From JACJYE01 sp964432875 (GTDB lineage Bacteria; Bacteroidota; Bacteroidia; Chitinophagales; Saprospiraceae), in NCBI GenBank assembly GCA_964432875.1, contig CAYSPJ010000197.1, forward strand, positions 1 to 7,242: DNA of 7,242 nucleotides. Direction: 5' to 3'. The notes below the pieces were generated by a model. That model had not been told where the DNA came from, made no database searches, and was given only the letters and a program-made list of their open reading frames with translations. A program made the position numbers and the translations under genes. How positions within the stretch are numbered: the first letter of the stretch is position 1; each line of letters starts with the position of its first letter. Below are positions 1 to 6,473 of this stretch, piece by piece.

Positions 1-981
1 TTTTCCAACCTACTGTTCATCCTTTTGCTGGTATCGGTATTGATCCATGAATTGGGCCATGCCCTGGCAGGGCGCTACTTGGGCATCGAGACCGAGCGCA
101 TCGTCATCAACGGGCTTGGCGGGGCTGCTTACCTGCGCCACCTCGGGGAGAAACCGCACGAGACCGTGCTCATCGCCATTGCCGGGCCACTGACCAATAT
201 AGCACTGGGCTTGCTCGTCTATTTTTACCTGGAAGCCGTGCATGGGTTTGGCAATTTCCACGGGGCTGAAGATGGCATTTTCGGCCTGCCATTCGGCCAG
301 CGCTTGCTGTATTTTTTCTTCTACTACAACCTGATCCTAATCGCTTTCAACCTGCTACCTGGCTTGCCCCTGGATGGTGGCTGGGTACTGGATGGCCTGC
401 TGCGCTATATAATGCCCAGCGAATGGGCCACCATCACCACCGCCCGCTTGGGGCAGTTGCTCGCTGCTGGTTTGTTTCTCCTTGGCGCTTACATCATCGA
501 CTGGATATTCCCCCTGATTGCTGCTTTTATTTTTTGGCAGTCCACTCGCCTACTGGTGCGCGCCAAGCTGCACCGGCGTTTGAACCGGCATAAAATCGCC
601 GAGCTGATGCACCAGGATTTTCAGCGCATCGAAGCCGCCGAATCCGTAACCGCTGCGGTAGAAAGGGCAGCACAGGCCCCCGGCAGCTATTTCATCATCC
701 CCGATGAACAAGGGAAATTGGACGTCATGGCGGCAGGAAGCCAGATCGTTCAGGTGTATCAGGAAAACCAGGAAGAGCCCGCCTTCCTGAAAGCGGTTTC
801 AAGCTTGCAGTCCTACGCCATCCACGAAGACACCTCCTTGAGTGTGGCCTGGGATTACGTGCATCACCACCAGGTACCGGCCTTTGCCGTGCTGCGCGGC
901 GATGAGGTAGTCGGCATTCTAGAAGCCGAGGCCATACGCCAATTGGTACCGCTGAAAAAGGGGCCTTCTATTTTTCACTAA
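1..981 (+). CDS. Site-2-protease-type M50 metalloprotease with CBS-like C-terminus (5' partial)
   Basis: An integral-membrane zinc protease of the M50B (SpoIVFB/S2P-like) family, expected to cleave membrane-spanning substrates within the bilayer. The reading frame is open from base 1 with no start codon, so the N-terminus is cut off. In other M50B proteins about 40-60 residues precede the zinc motif; here only 15 are visible. Numbering from the window edge, H16-E-L-G-H20 is the HExxH zinc/catalytic motif. AGP at 61-63 and N117-LLPGLPL-D125-GG (third zinc ligand Asp125) complete the family signature. Hydrophobic segments lie near 1-15, 57-77, 102-125 and 150-180. Residues about 197-315 look like two degenerate CBS repeats, which in other M50B proteases bind nucleotides or regulate access; no nucleotide-binding residues are assigned here. 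The frame ends in TAA at 979-981. The substrate is unknown. No adjacent anti-sigma or sigma factor is visible, so a regulatory proteolysis role is only a family-based guess. Confidence 0.9.
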   Translation, partial: FSNLLFILLLVSVLIHELGHALAGRYLGIETERIVINGLGGAAYLRHLGEKPHETVLIAIAGPLTNIALGLLVYFYLEAVHGFGNFHGAEDGIFGLPFGQRLLYFFFYYNLILIAFNLLPGLPLDGGWVLDGLLRYIMPSEWATITTARLGQLLAAGLFLLGAYIIDWIFPLIAAFIFWQSTRLLVRAKLHRRLNRHKIAELMHQDFQRIEAAESVTAAVERAAQAPGSYFIIPDEQGKLDVMAAGSQIVQVYQENQEEPAFLKAVSSLQSYAIHEDTSLSVAWDYVHHHQVPAFAVLRGDEVVGILEAEAIRQLVPLKKGPSIFH

Positions 982-988
982 ATACCCT

Positions 989-996
989 TAACTTTG
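989..996 (+). promoter_or_regulatory. Possible Bacteroidota -7 element upstream of trhO
   Basis: TAACTTTG matches the Bacteroidota -7 consensus TAnnTTTG exactly and starts 8 bp after the protease stop codon. No TTG/TTTG is seen at the expected distance upstream (about 965-970 is CTTCTA), so only half of the promoter is supported. If used, transcription would start near 1003 and give a leader of roughly 135 nt that contains both hairpins described next. Confidence 0.4.
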
Positions 997-1007
997 CTGC
1001 CCAATGA

Positions 1008-1036
1008 GGCCTCCAAAGCTCAAGCCTTTTGGAGCC
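1008..1036 (+). other. RNA hairpin in the protease-trhO intergenic region
   Basis: CTCCAAA (1011-1017) is perfectly complementary to TTTGGAG (1028-1034), with a 10-nt loop. The stem can be lengthened to GGC(C)TCCAAA / TTTGGAGCC with one bulged C. No T-run follows, so a classical intrinsic terminator is not supported. It may instead protect the 3' end of the protease transcript or be a leader structure of the trhO transcript. Confidence 0.45.
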
Positions 1037-1089
1037 AGATTGGATTTCGGTACAGTTAGCAGAGCACAAGCCTGCAACTTGTTTTTCCT

Positions 1090-1118
1090 CCGCCTCTACC
1101 GAAGGCGGGCATTTTGTT
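1090..1118 (+). terminator. Candidate intrinsic terminator or attenuator before trhO
   Basis: CCGCCT (1090-1095) pairs perfectly with AGGCGG (1103-1108) across a 7-nt loop. The stem is short but very GC-rich, and is followed three bases later by TTTTGTT (1112-1118). That is the form of a weak intrinsic terminator. It would end the protease transcript about 110-130 nt past its stop codon. If the 989-996 promoter is real, it would instead act as an attenuator ahead of trhO, 23 nt upstream of its ATG. Confidence 0.45.
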
Positions 1119-1140
1119 AACGTACCCAATTTTTTTTGAC

Positions 1141-2202
1141 ATGGCAAGATTGTATAACCGCATCAACAGCGAGGAGTTGAAAGCCCGGATGCTGGCTAGC
1201 CCAGAAGCCCGCACCACGCTCTCCTTCTACAAGTACTACCAACTCGAAAACCCCGAACAGTTTCGGGATGAACTTTACCTGCGCTGGGATAAGCTCGGCG
1301 TCTTCGGCCGTATTTATGTGGCCAAAGAAGGGATCAATGGCCAGATTTCCGTGCCAGATGAAAACTTCGAGGCCTTCCGGGAAGACATGTACGCCATCCC
1401 CTGGCTCCATGGTACGCGCCTCAATATCGCAGTGGACGACGACGGCAAATCCTTTTACAAGCTTAAAATCAAGGTGCGCCATAAGATCGTAGCCGATGGG
1501 CTGGACGATAGCAGCTTTGACGTCACCCAGCGCGGCAAACACCTCAGCGCCGAGGAGGTTAACCAACTGCTCGAATCACCGGATACGATTGTCGTTGATA
1601 TGCGCAACCACTACGAGAGCGAGGTGGGCCATTTTGAGGGTGCCATCTGCCCGGATGTAGAGACCTTCCGCGAAGCACTCCCGCTGGTGAAAGAGGTGCT
1701 GCAAGGCAAAGAAGAGACCCCCATTATCATGTATTGCACCGGCGGCATTCGCTGTGAGAAAGCTAGTGCCTATTACCTGCATCAGGGGTTTAAAAAGGTA
1801 CACATGATTGATGGCGGCATCATCGAGTATGCCCGCCAATGCCATGAGAAAGGGCTGCCCATTAAATTCAAAGGCAAAAACTTCGTTTTTGACGAGCGCA
1901 TGGGCGAGCAGATTTCTGAAGAAGTCATCTCCCGCTGCCACCAGTGCGGCCAGCCCTGCGACACCCACGTCAACTGCGCCAACGACGCCTGCCACATCCT
2001 CTTCATCCAGTGCGAGGCTTGTGCGGCAAAATACGAGCATTGCTGCTCGCGCAAGTGCAGTGATTTTCGGCAATTGCCTGCCGAAGAGCGGGAAGCGCTG
2101 CGCGGCAAAATCGAATTCAACGGCACCAAGTTTGGGAAAGGGCGCTACAAAGCCTTGCGCAAGGACGAAGCGCTCGCTTTCCAAACTGAAATCAACGCAT
2201 GA
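1141..2202 (+). CDS. trhO: tRNA uridine(34) hydroxylase, rhodanese-type (TrhO/YceA)
   Basis: Encodes 353 residues, very close to the roughly 350 of E. coli TrhO (YceA), and reads as an ortholog along its whole length. TrhO carries out oxygen-dependent 5-hydroxylation of U34 in tRNAs, the first step towards cmo5U/mcmo5U-type or mo5U wobble modification, in the cytoplasm. The N-terminal part has the family blocks FYKYY, VFGRIYVAKEGING and DDDGKSFYKLK (about residues 28-115). The rhodanese domain spans about 140-235, with DMRNHYE-EVGHFEGA and the active-site loop YC199TGGIRCEKA. It is followed by GGIIEYAR and GKNFVFDERMGE. A Cys-rich tail (about 266-306, CxxC pairs) is typical of the family and may bind metal. 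I chose the ATG at 1141 because MARLYNRI aligns with the family N-terminus; the TTG at 1114 would add nine unsupported residues. No Shine-Dalgarno sequence is visible, only a run of eight T. The stop codon overlaps the next start (ATGA). Confidence 0.95.
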   Translation: MARLYNRINSEELKARMLASPEARTTLSFYKYYQLENPEQFRDELYLRWDKLGVFGRIYVAKEGINGQISVPDENFEAFREDMYAIPWLHGTRLNIAVDDDGKSFYKLKIKVRHKIVADGLDDSSFDVTQRGKHLSAEEVNQLLESPDTIVVDMRNHYESEVGHFEGAICPDVETFREALPLVKEVLQGKEETPIIMYCTGGIRCEKASAYYLHQGFKKVHMIDGGIIEYARQCHEKGLPIKFKGKNFVFDERMGEQISEEVISRCHQCGQPCDTHVNCANDACHILFIQCEACAAKYEHCCSRKCSDFRQLPAEEREALRGKIEFNGTKFGKGRYKALRKDEALAFQTEINA

Positions 2203-2855
2203 AGCCCAGGGTCAAAATCTGCTGCATCAGCAGCCAGGAGGAAGCTGCATTGGCTATCCGCTATGGTGCAGCAGCTTTAGGGCTAGTGGGGCACATGCCC
2301 AGCGGCCCCGGCGTAATCACGGATGATTTGATCTTCGAAATCACCCGGCGCGTGCCGCCGCCCATCGGTACTTTCCTGTTGACCAGCGAAACCTCGGCAG
2401 CGGCGATTATCCAGCACCACCGCATCACGCAGACCAATACCATCCAAATCGTAGATGCGCTTTCCAGCGGCTCTTATCAGGAATTACGGGCGGCCCTACC
2501 CGGCATCAAGCTGGTACAGGTTATCCACGTGCTCAACGAAGCTTCGGTCGAAGAAGCCCTCGCTGCCGCTGAGCACGCTGACGCCCTCTTGCTCGACAGC
2601 GGCAACCCAAACCTGGAAGTGAAAGTGCTGGGCGGCACTGGCAAGGTGCACGATTGGAAGCTGAGCCGCAAAATCCGCGACCGTGCCAAAGTCCCGATCT
2701 TCCTGGCGGGCGGACTGAAGCCGGAAAACGTGCAGCGCGCCATCGCGGAGGTACAGCCCTACGGCCTGGATCTATGCAGCGGCGTGCGGACGGACGGACG
2801 ACTGGACCCACACAAGCTGGAGCGGTTTTTCGAGGCAGCGGAGCAAGAAGTGTGA
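2199..2855 (+). CDS. TrpF-like phosphoribosylanthranilate isomerase family protein
   Basis: A 218-residue (beta/alpha)8-barrel protein of the TrpF family, about the usual TrpF length. TrpF converts phosphoribosylanthranilate to CdRP in tryptophan synthesis. Visible family features: VKIC8 at the end of strand 1 (the catalytic Cys position; the next residue, normally Gly, is a second Cys), LLLD133S (the catalytic Asp position), GGTGKVHDW (145-153), FLAGGLKPENV (168-178) and DLCSGVRTDGRLD (191-203), the last two forming the phosphate-binding end of the barrel. The classical segment GFxFxxxSPRxV after strand 2 is replaced by GLVGHMPSGPGVI (28-40), so the Arg that in characterised TrpF contacts the anthranilate carboxylate is absent. 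No other trp genes are nearby. The start codon ATG overlaps the trhO stop (ATGA), implying translational coupling and co-transcription. Family membership is secure. The tryptophan role is plausible but not shown; it may be a paralog with another substrate. Confidence 0.8.
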   Translation: MKPRVKICCISSQEEAALAIRYGAAALGLVGHMPSGPGVITDDLIFEITRRVPPPIGTFLLTSETSAAAIIQHHRITQTNTIQIVDALSSGSYQELRAALPGIKLVQVIHVLNEASVEEALAAAEHADALLLDSGNPNLEVKVLGGTGKVHDWKLSRKIRDRAKVPIFLAGGLKPENVQRAIAEVQPYGLDLCSGVRTDGRLDPHKLERFFEAAEQEV

Positions 2856-2862
2856 TCGCTTG

Positions 2863-2959
2863 GAGGCTGTCCCGTCTCAAATTTTATTTCCCGCTTCACT
2901 TCGTTCAGACGGGATACCGCTTTGCTCCCTTTTGCTTTTTACTTCTTTGAGACAACCTC
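2863..2959. repeat. 97-bp element with terminal inverted repeats (MITE-like)
   Basis: The left end is GAGGCTGTCCCGTCTCAAA (2863-2881) and the right end is TTTGAGACAACCTC (2946-2959). The complement of the right end, GAGGTTGTCTCAAA, matches the left end except for one C/T change and a small insertion. Inside, CCCGTCT (2871-2877) pairs exactly with AGACGGG (2907-2913), so more than one fold is possible. The element is non-coding and starts 8 bp after the TrpF-like stop. Ends reading GAGGCTGTCTCAAA resemble termini of some insertion sequences; that comparison is from memory. No target-site duplication is evident. It could be a non-autonomous transposable element, a remnant IS end, or an intergenic repeat that also works as a transcription end point for the trhO operon. 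Confidence 0.5.
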
Positions 2960-3187
2960 ATGACTGCCAACACCGCCAGCTCTCCTGCTGCCAACTCCTT
3001 TCCTGACATCCTGCTCTCGCTGCACTCGTCCGGGACGNNNNNNNNNNNNNNNNNNNNNNNNNNNNNNNNNNNNNNNNNNNNNNNNNNNNNNNNNNNNNNN
3101 NNNNNNNNNNNNNNNNNNNNNNNNNNNNNNNNNNNNNCGGGACGTCGGTACGCTCCGACTGCCAACTGCCAACCGATTACCGCCAAC
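2960..3187. repeat. Short-repeat and palindrome-rich non-coding stretch
   Basis: TGCCAAC occurs four times (2965-2971, 2989-2995, 3160-3166, 3167-3173, the last two in tandem), plus CGCCAAC at 3181-3187. A 10-bp direct repeat GACTGCCAAC lies on both sides of the assembly gap (2962-2971 and 3157-3166). Small palindromes sit next to the gap: CGTCC-G-GGACG (3027-3037) and GTCGG-6 nt-CCGAC (3144-3159). Frames through this region have low complexity and run into the Ns, with no family resemblance, so I call no gene. It looks like a genome-specific intergenic repeat. Confidence 0.5.
3038..3137. other. Assembly gap of 100 Ns
   Basis: Exactly 100 Ns, the conventional placeholder for a gap of unknown size. 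The last seven known bases before it (3031-3037, CGGGACG) are identical to the first seven after it (3138-3144). The true gap may therefore be nil, with unmerged contig ends, or it may hide a collapsed repeat array. Anything truly present here cannot be seen. Confidence 0.98.
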
Positions 3188-3221
3188 TACACACCCACCT
3201 CCCCCAACCGCTCATTTAACG

Positions 3222-3252
3222 TTGCCAGAGGAGTGCCTTTTGCCTATCTTTG
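3222..3252 (+). promoter_or_regulatory. Bacteroidota-type promoter for the sensor kinase operon
   Basis: The -7 element TATCTTTG (3245-3252) fits TAnnTTTG exactly. TTG at 3222-3224 sits 20 bp upstream, the expected spacing for the -33 element of the Bacteroidota primary sigma factor. Transcription would begin near 3257-3260, only about 15 nt before the ATG at 3274. This also argues against the in-frame TTG at 3250, which lies inside the -7 element. The kinase and regulator therefore probably form their own transcription unit, separate from trhO. Confidence 0.7.
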
Positions 3253-3273
3253 AATCCGACAACCAACACAATC

Positions 3274-6200
3274 ATGCTTTTGAAGCCCGCTGCCTGCTCT
3301 TTTGCGTTCATCTTGGCATTGGCATTGAGCCAGGCGGGCGCGCTTTGGGCACAAGCACCTTTCCTCAACCCCCGGAAGCTGGGGCTGCCTCAGGGGCTAC
3401 CCAATCATTACATCAACAGCATCGCCCAGGACCAGGGAGGCTTCGTATGGATTGCCACTGACAATGGGCTGTGCCGCTACGACGGTACCCGGCTGGAGGT
3501 GCTCAACCTGGTACCCAACGACAGCTCGGCAGCTTACACCCGTTCGGTCAACCACCTCTTGGTAGAGCGCCACACCGGCATGCTCTGGCTATCCACCAAT
3601 CTGGGGCTACACTGGTTGGATCCGCTCAGCGGGCGGGTAGTTTCTCATCTTGCTGATAACCAGAGCGGGCTGCGCAATCAACGCTGCGATTTTTCCTACC
3701 AAGATCGGCAGGGGCGGTTGTGGGTAGGCAACTACAACGGCGGGCTGTTGCAGTATCATCCAGAAAGCGAACGCTTCGAGCATATCTTGCTGAGCGATTA
3801 TCTACCTCCCGGCAGCCCGGCTTTGCCTGCGGGCCACGAGGTCGTCATCAGAATGGTACAAGACATCCACGACGAGGGCAGCTACTGGTTGTCCACGCGC
3901 GCCGGGCTGGCGCGATGGGAGCGAGATAAAGGCAAGTTGCACTTTTGGCCGACTCCGCCTCCGCCGGGGCGAGGGTCTGATGCATTGATGGCCCCGCGCA
4001 GCTTATATCAACATGCTAATGGCGATTTGCTGCTCGGTTTCTGGAGCGAGGGGATTTTGCGCTTCCAGCCCCGGGCTGAAAAGTGGAAATGGCTAATGGA
4101 AGCCACCAAAGACGGGCAGCGGCTAGCTTTGGGCTCTTGCTACGATTTTGTCCCAGCAGGCGAGCAGGAAGTGTGGGCCTCTTTTTCCAATAATATCGCC
4201 GTGAAACTTTCCTGGCAAGGGGGCTTCCACACCGCGGCAGCCTGGCAGGGAAAAAGCCGGGGCAGCCAGAGCTACAGCGTACGCCTTATCGACCGGGACG
4301 GCAACCTCTGGGCAGGCTATCGCCAGGGAGTTGACCTATACTATCCGCAGGCACAGCAGATTGCACACCATATTTTAATCCCTGAGAATGACACCTTTGC
4401 CTATTGGCCCAACGGCCTGGCACCCATACCCAATGGCAATTTGCTAGCACTTTTTGGCAACGCGGGCGGCCTGTATGAGTTGGATCCGGCCTCCGGGGCC
4501 TTCCAAGCAGTGCCCCTGCCTGCCAGCAGCCGCGCTGCCCTCTACCATAATATGGGGATAACCTCAACCAGGCAGGGCGAAATCCTGCTATGGACCAACT
4601 CCGACTTGTACCGCTACGAGCCAAAGGAACGGGCTTTGCAGCAGCTGCGCCCCACTGCCGCCTGGCAAGGGGCCCGCTTTACCCAAGCCCGGGAAGATAG
4701 CCGGGGCGACCTTTGGCTGGGCACGTACAACCGCGGCCTGTACCGCTATGACCGTACAGCGGGGAAATGGCGGCATTACCGCGAAGAAATAGAAAGCGGG
4801 GCTGGCAACCATTCCGCCTGGCTCTGGGGCTTTACTGAAGACCAGTATGGCAAAATCTGGCTGCGCGCCGGCACCGGCTACAGCGTCTATTACCCCCAGC
4901 AAGACAGTTTTGCCAATTTCCCTTTCCGCGAGGGCATGGACAACAACCTGTCGTCCATCCGTGCTTTTGCGCTCGGCAAGGGGCCACAGCTTTGGGCGCT
5001 GGGCAGCGATTATGGCCTGGGCATCATGGATGCCGGGCAGCCCGAAGCCGGCATCCTGCGCTTTGTCGAAGCACCTCAAGCAGGCGCTCCCGCCCACTAC
5101 CGGCAAGTCATTGCTGATGGGCAAGGGCATATCTGGCTGACCAGCAGCCAGGGCCTGAGCCGGGTCGACGCCATCACCCACACCTTTTCACATTATGGGC
5201 GAGGCTGTGGCCTGCCAGGATACGATGCTGTACTGGAAGCCAATAGCATGGAAAATGCTCGCTTGTGCCTGCTGCCCGATGGCCGCATGGCGCTACAATA
5301 CCGCCGGGGCATCGCCTTATTCCACCCCGACAGCCTGCCGCAAACCCACCCGCTGCCACGCCCTTACGTGCAGGGGGTGAAAGTTTTTGAAGCCCCGCTT
5401 GCCCTGGATAGCCTCGGGTACTTCTGGCGCAGCCTTGACTTAAAGGCCGGCAGCAACTATTTCTCTTTTGAGTTTTCCGCCGTCCAGTTTTCTGCCCCGG
5501 AAAGCACGCGCTTCCGCTATCGCCTCAAGGGGCTGGAAGAAAATTGGGTAGAAGCCGGCACGCGCCGCTATGCGGCTTACACCAACGTGCCTGGTGGCCG
5601 CTACACCTTGCAACTCATGGCCGCCACTAGCGAGGGGGAATGGAATCCAGAAGTGTACGAATTGCAGATCCACCTGGCCAAGACGCTCCAGGAAGCACTC
5701 TGGTTTAAGCTGGCCCTGGCGGCTCTCATCCTGGGTGCCATTTATGGCTTTTACCGTTGGCGCATCTACCAACTGCGACAGCGCGAGCGCGAGCGCGAAG
5801 AGTTTGCCAAGCGCCTGGCTAATATGGAAATGAACGCCCTGCGTGCGCAGATGAACCCCCACTTTATCTTCAACTGCCTCAATTCCATCGATAGCTTTAT
5901 CATCAAAAACGAAACCCATAAGGCTTCGGCTTATCTCAACGACTTCGCCCGCCTCATCCGCCTGATGTTGCAAAACTCGCGCAACAACCTGGTGAGCCTG
6001 CAAGACGAACTGGAAGCCTTGGAGCTCTATCTCCAGATGGAGCAATTGCGTTTCAGCCAAAAGTTTAATTATGATATCCAGGTGTCGGCAGATATCCCCT
6101 TGGCGGCTACGCATATCCCCCCGCTGTTGATCCAGCCTTACGTGGAAAACGCAATATGGCACGGGCTGCTCCACAAGCAAAATGGGGAAATCGGCAAAGT

Positions 6201-6459
6201 GCTGGTTTTGGTGAAGCTACTGGAGGATCGCCTGCACGTCACCATCACTGACAATGGCGTGGGCCGAGCCAAGGCCGCCGAGCTCAAGTCCCGCCGCAAA
6301 ACGGCCCACAAGCCCGCCATGGGCATGCAAATCACGGCTGGGCGCATTGAATTGATCAACCAATTGTACCAAACCTGCGCCTCGGTACGCACCCTTGACC
6401 TGATGGATAGTGAAGGGCAGCCCGCTGGCACGCAGGTTTTACTCCTTATACCCGTTTAA
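3274..6459 (+). CDS. Two-component sensor histidine kinase: double propeller, Y_Y_Y, LytS-type kinase
   Basis: A 1061-residue inner-membrane sensor. The ATG at 3274 gives a clear signal peptide (MLLK, hydrophobic core 9-24, possible cleavage near AQA28). About 14 propeller repeats of the GxxWxxTxxGLxRY type follow, centred near residues 59, 105, 150, 205, 252, 301, 346, 393, 440, 481, 529, 574, 621 and 672. That number fits two seven-bladed Reg_prop propellers, as in Bacteroides hybrid sensors. A Y_Y_Y domain (about 726-791) and a transmembrane helix (about 812-830) come next, then a charged linker (RQREREREEF) that is probably a coiled coil. The cytoplasmic part is a His_kinase/LytS-YehU type: phospho-acceptor H863 in AQMNPHFIFNCLNSI, N-box QPYVEN959AIWHG, DNGVG (D993) and GMQI (G1017). 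There is no receiver or AraC domain, so it is not a hybrid sensor and must signal to a separate regulator, the next gene. The ligand is unknown. In relatives the propeller region senses polysaccharide breakdown products, but nothing here shows that. Confidence 0.93.
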   Translation: MLLKPAACSFAFILALALSQAGALWAQAPFLNPRKLGLPQGLPNHYINSIAQDQGGFVWIATDNGLCRYDGTRLEVLNLVPNDSSAAYTRSVNHLLVERHTGMLWLSTNLGLHWLDPLSGRVVSHLADNQSGLRNQRCDFSYQDRQGRLWVGNYNGGLLQYHPESERFEHILLSDYLPPGSPALPAGHEVVIRMVQDIHDEGSYWLSTRAGLARWERDKGKLHFWPTPPPPGRGSDALMAPRSLYQHANGDLLLGFWSEGILRFQPRAEKWKWLMEATKDGQRLALGSCYDFVPAGEQEVWASFSNNIAVKLSWQGGFHTAAAWQGKSRGSQSYSVRLIDRDGNLWAGYRQGVDLYYPQAQQIAHHILIPENDTFAYWPNGLAPIPNGNLLALFGNAGGLYELDPASGAFQAVPLPASSRAALYHNMGITSTRQGEILLWTNSDLYRYEPKERALQQLRPTAAWQGARFTQAREDSRGDLWLGTYNRGLYRYDRTAGKWRHYREEIESGAGNHSAWLWGFTEDQYGKIWLRAGTGYSVYYPQQDSFANFPFREGMDNNLSSIRAFALGKGPQLWALGSDYGLGIMDAGQPEAGILRFVEAPQAGAPAHYRQVIADGQGHIWLTSSQGLSRVDAITHTFSHYGRGCGLPGYDAVLEANSMENARLCLLPDGRMALQYRRGIALFHPDSLPQTHPLPRPYVQGVKVFEAPLALDSLGYFWRSLDLKAGSNYFSFEFSAVQFSAPESTRFRYRLKGLEENWVEAGTRRYAAYTNVPGGRYTLQLMAATSEGEWNPEVYELQIHLAKTLQEALWFKLALAALILGAIYGFYRWRIYQLRQREREREEFAKRLANMEMNALRAQMNPHFIFNCLNSIDSFIIKNETHKASAYLNDFARLIRLMLQNSRNNLVSLQDELEALELYLQMEQLRFSQKFNYDIQVSADIPLAATHIPPLLIQPYVENAIWHGLLHKQNGEIGKVLVLVKLLEDRLHVTITDNGVGRAKAAELKSRRKTAHKPAMGMQITAGRIELINQLYQTCASVRTLDLMDSEGQPAGTQVLLLIPV

Positions 6460-6473
6460 ACCCTCGCACTATT

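Noticed and set aside
1114..1140. TTG at 1114 as the trhO start
   Set aside because: The extra nine residues have no counterpart in the family, and ATG 1141 aligns with the known N-terminus.
1576..2184. 202-codon minus-strand frame opposite trhO
   Set aside because: It is a mirror of the trhO reading frame in GC-rich DNA; trhO is supported by full-length family similarity.
2905..3186. Minus-strand open frame across the gap
   Set aside because: It covers the inverted-repeat element and GTTGGCA repeats, is mostly Ns, and has no recognisable domain.
2863..3187. CRISPR array
   Set aside because: The repeats are 7-10 bp, irregularly spaced and without uniform spacers. No cas gene is present.
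2960..3253. Open frame starting with ATG at 2960 and running through the N gap (MTANTASSPAANS...)
   Set aside because: Its sequence is low-complexity Ala/Ser/Asn from the repeat, it crosses 100 unknown bases, and it overlaps the kinase promoter. No family resemblance.
3250..3273. TTG at 3250 as the kinase start
   Set aside because: It lies within the -7 promoter element and would add a polar stretch ahead of the signal peptide; ATG 3274 is better.
5778..5802. GCGAGC microrepeat encoding RQREREREE
   Set aside because: It is explained by the charged coiled-coil linker between the membrane helix and the kinase domain; not a separate element.
5440..6180. 246-codon minus-strand frame opposite the kinase
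   Set aside because: It lies antisense to the Y_Y_Y, transmembrane and kinase regions, whose motifs are intact. The antisense protein shows no domain.
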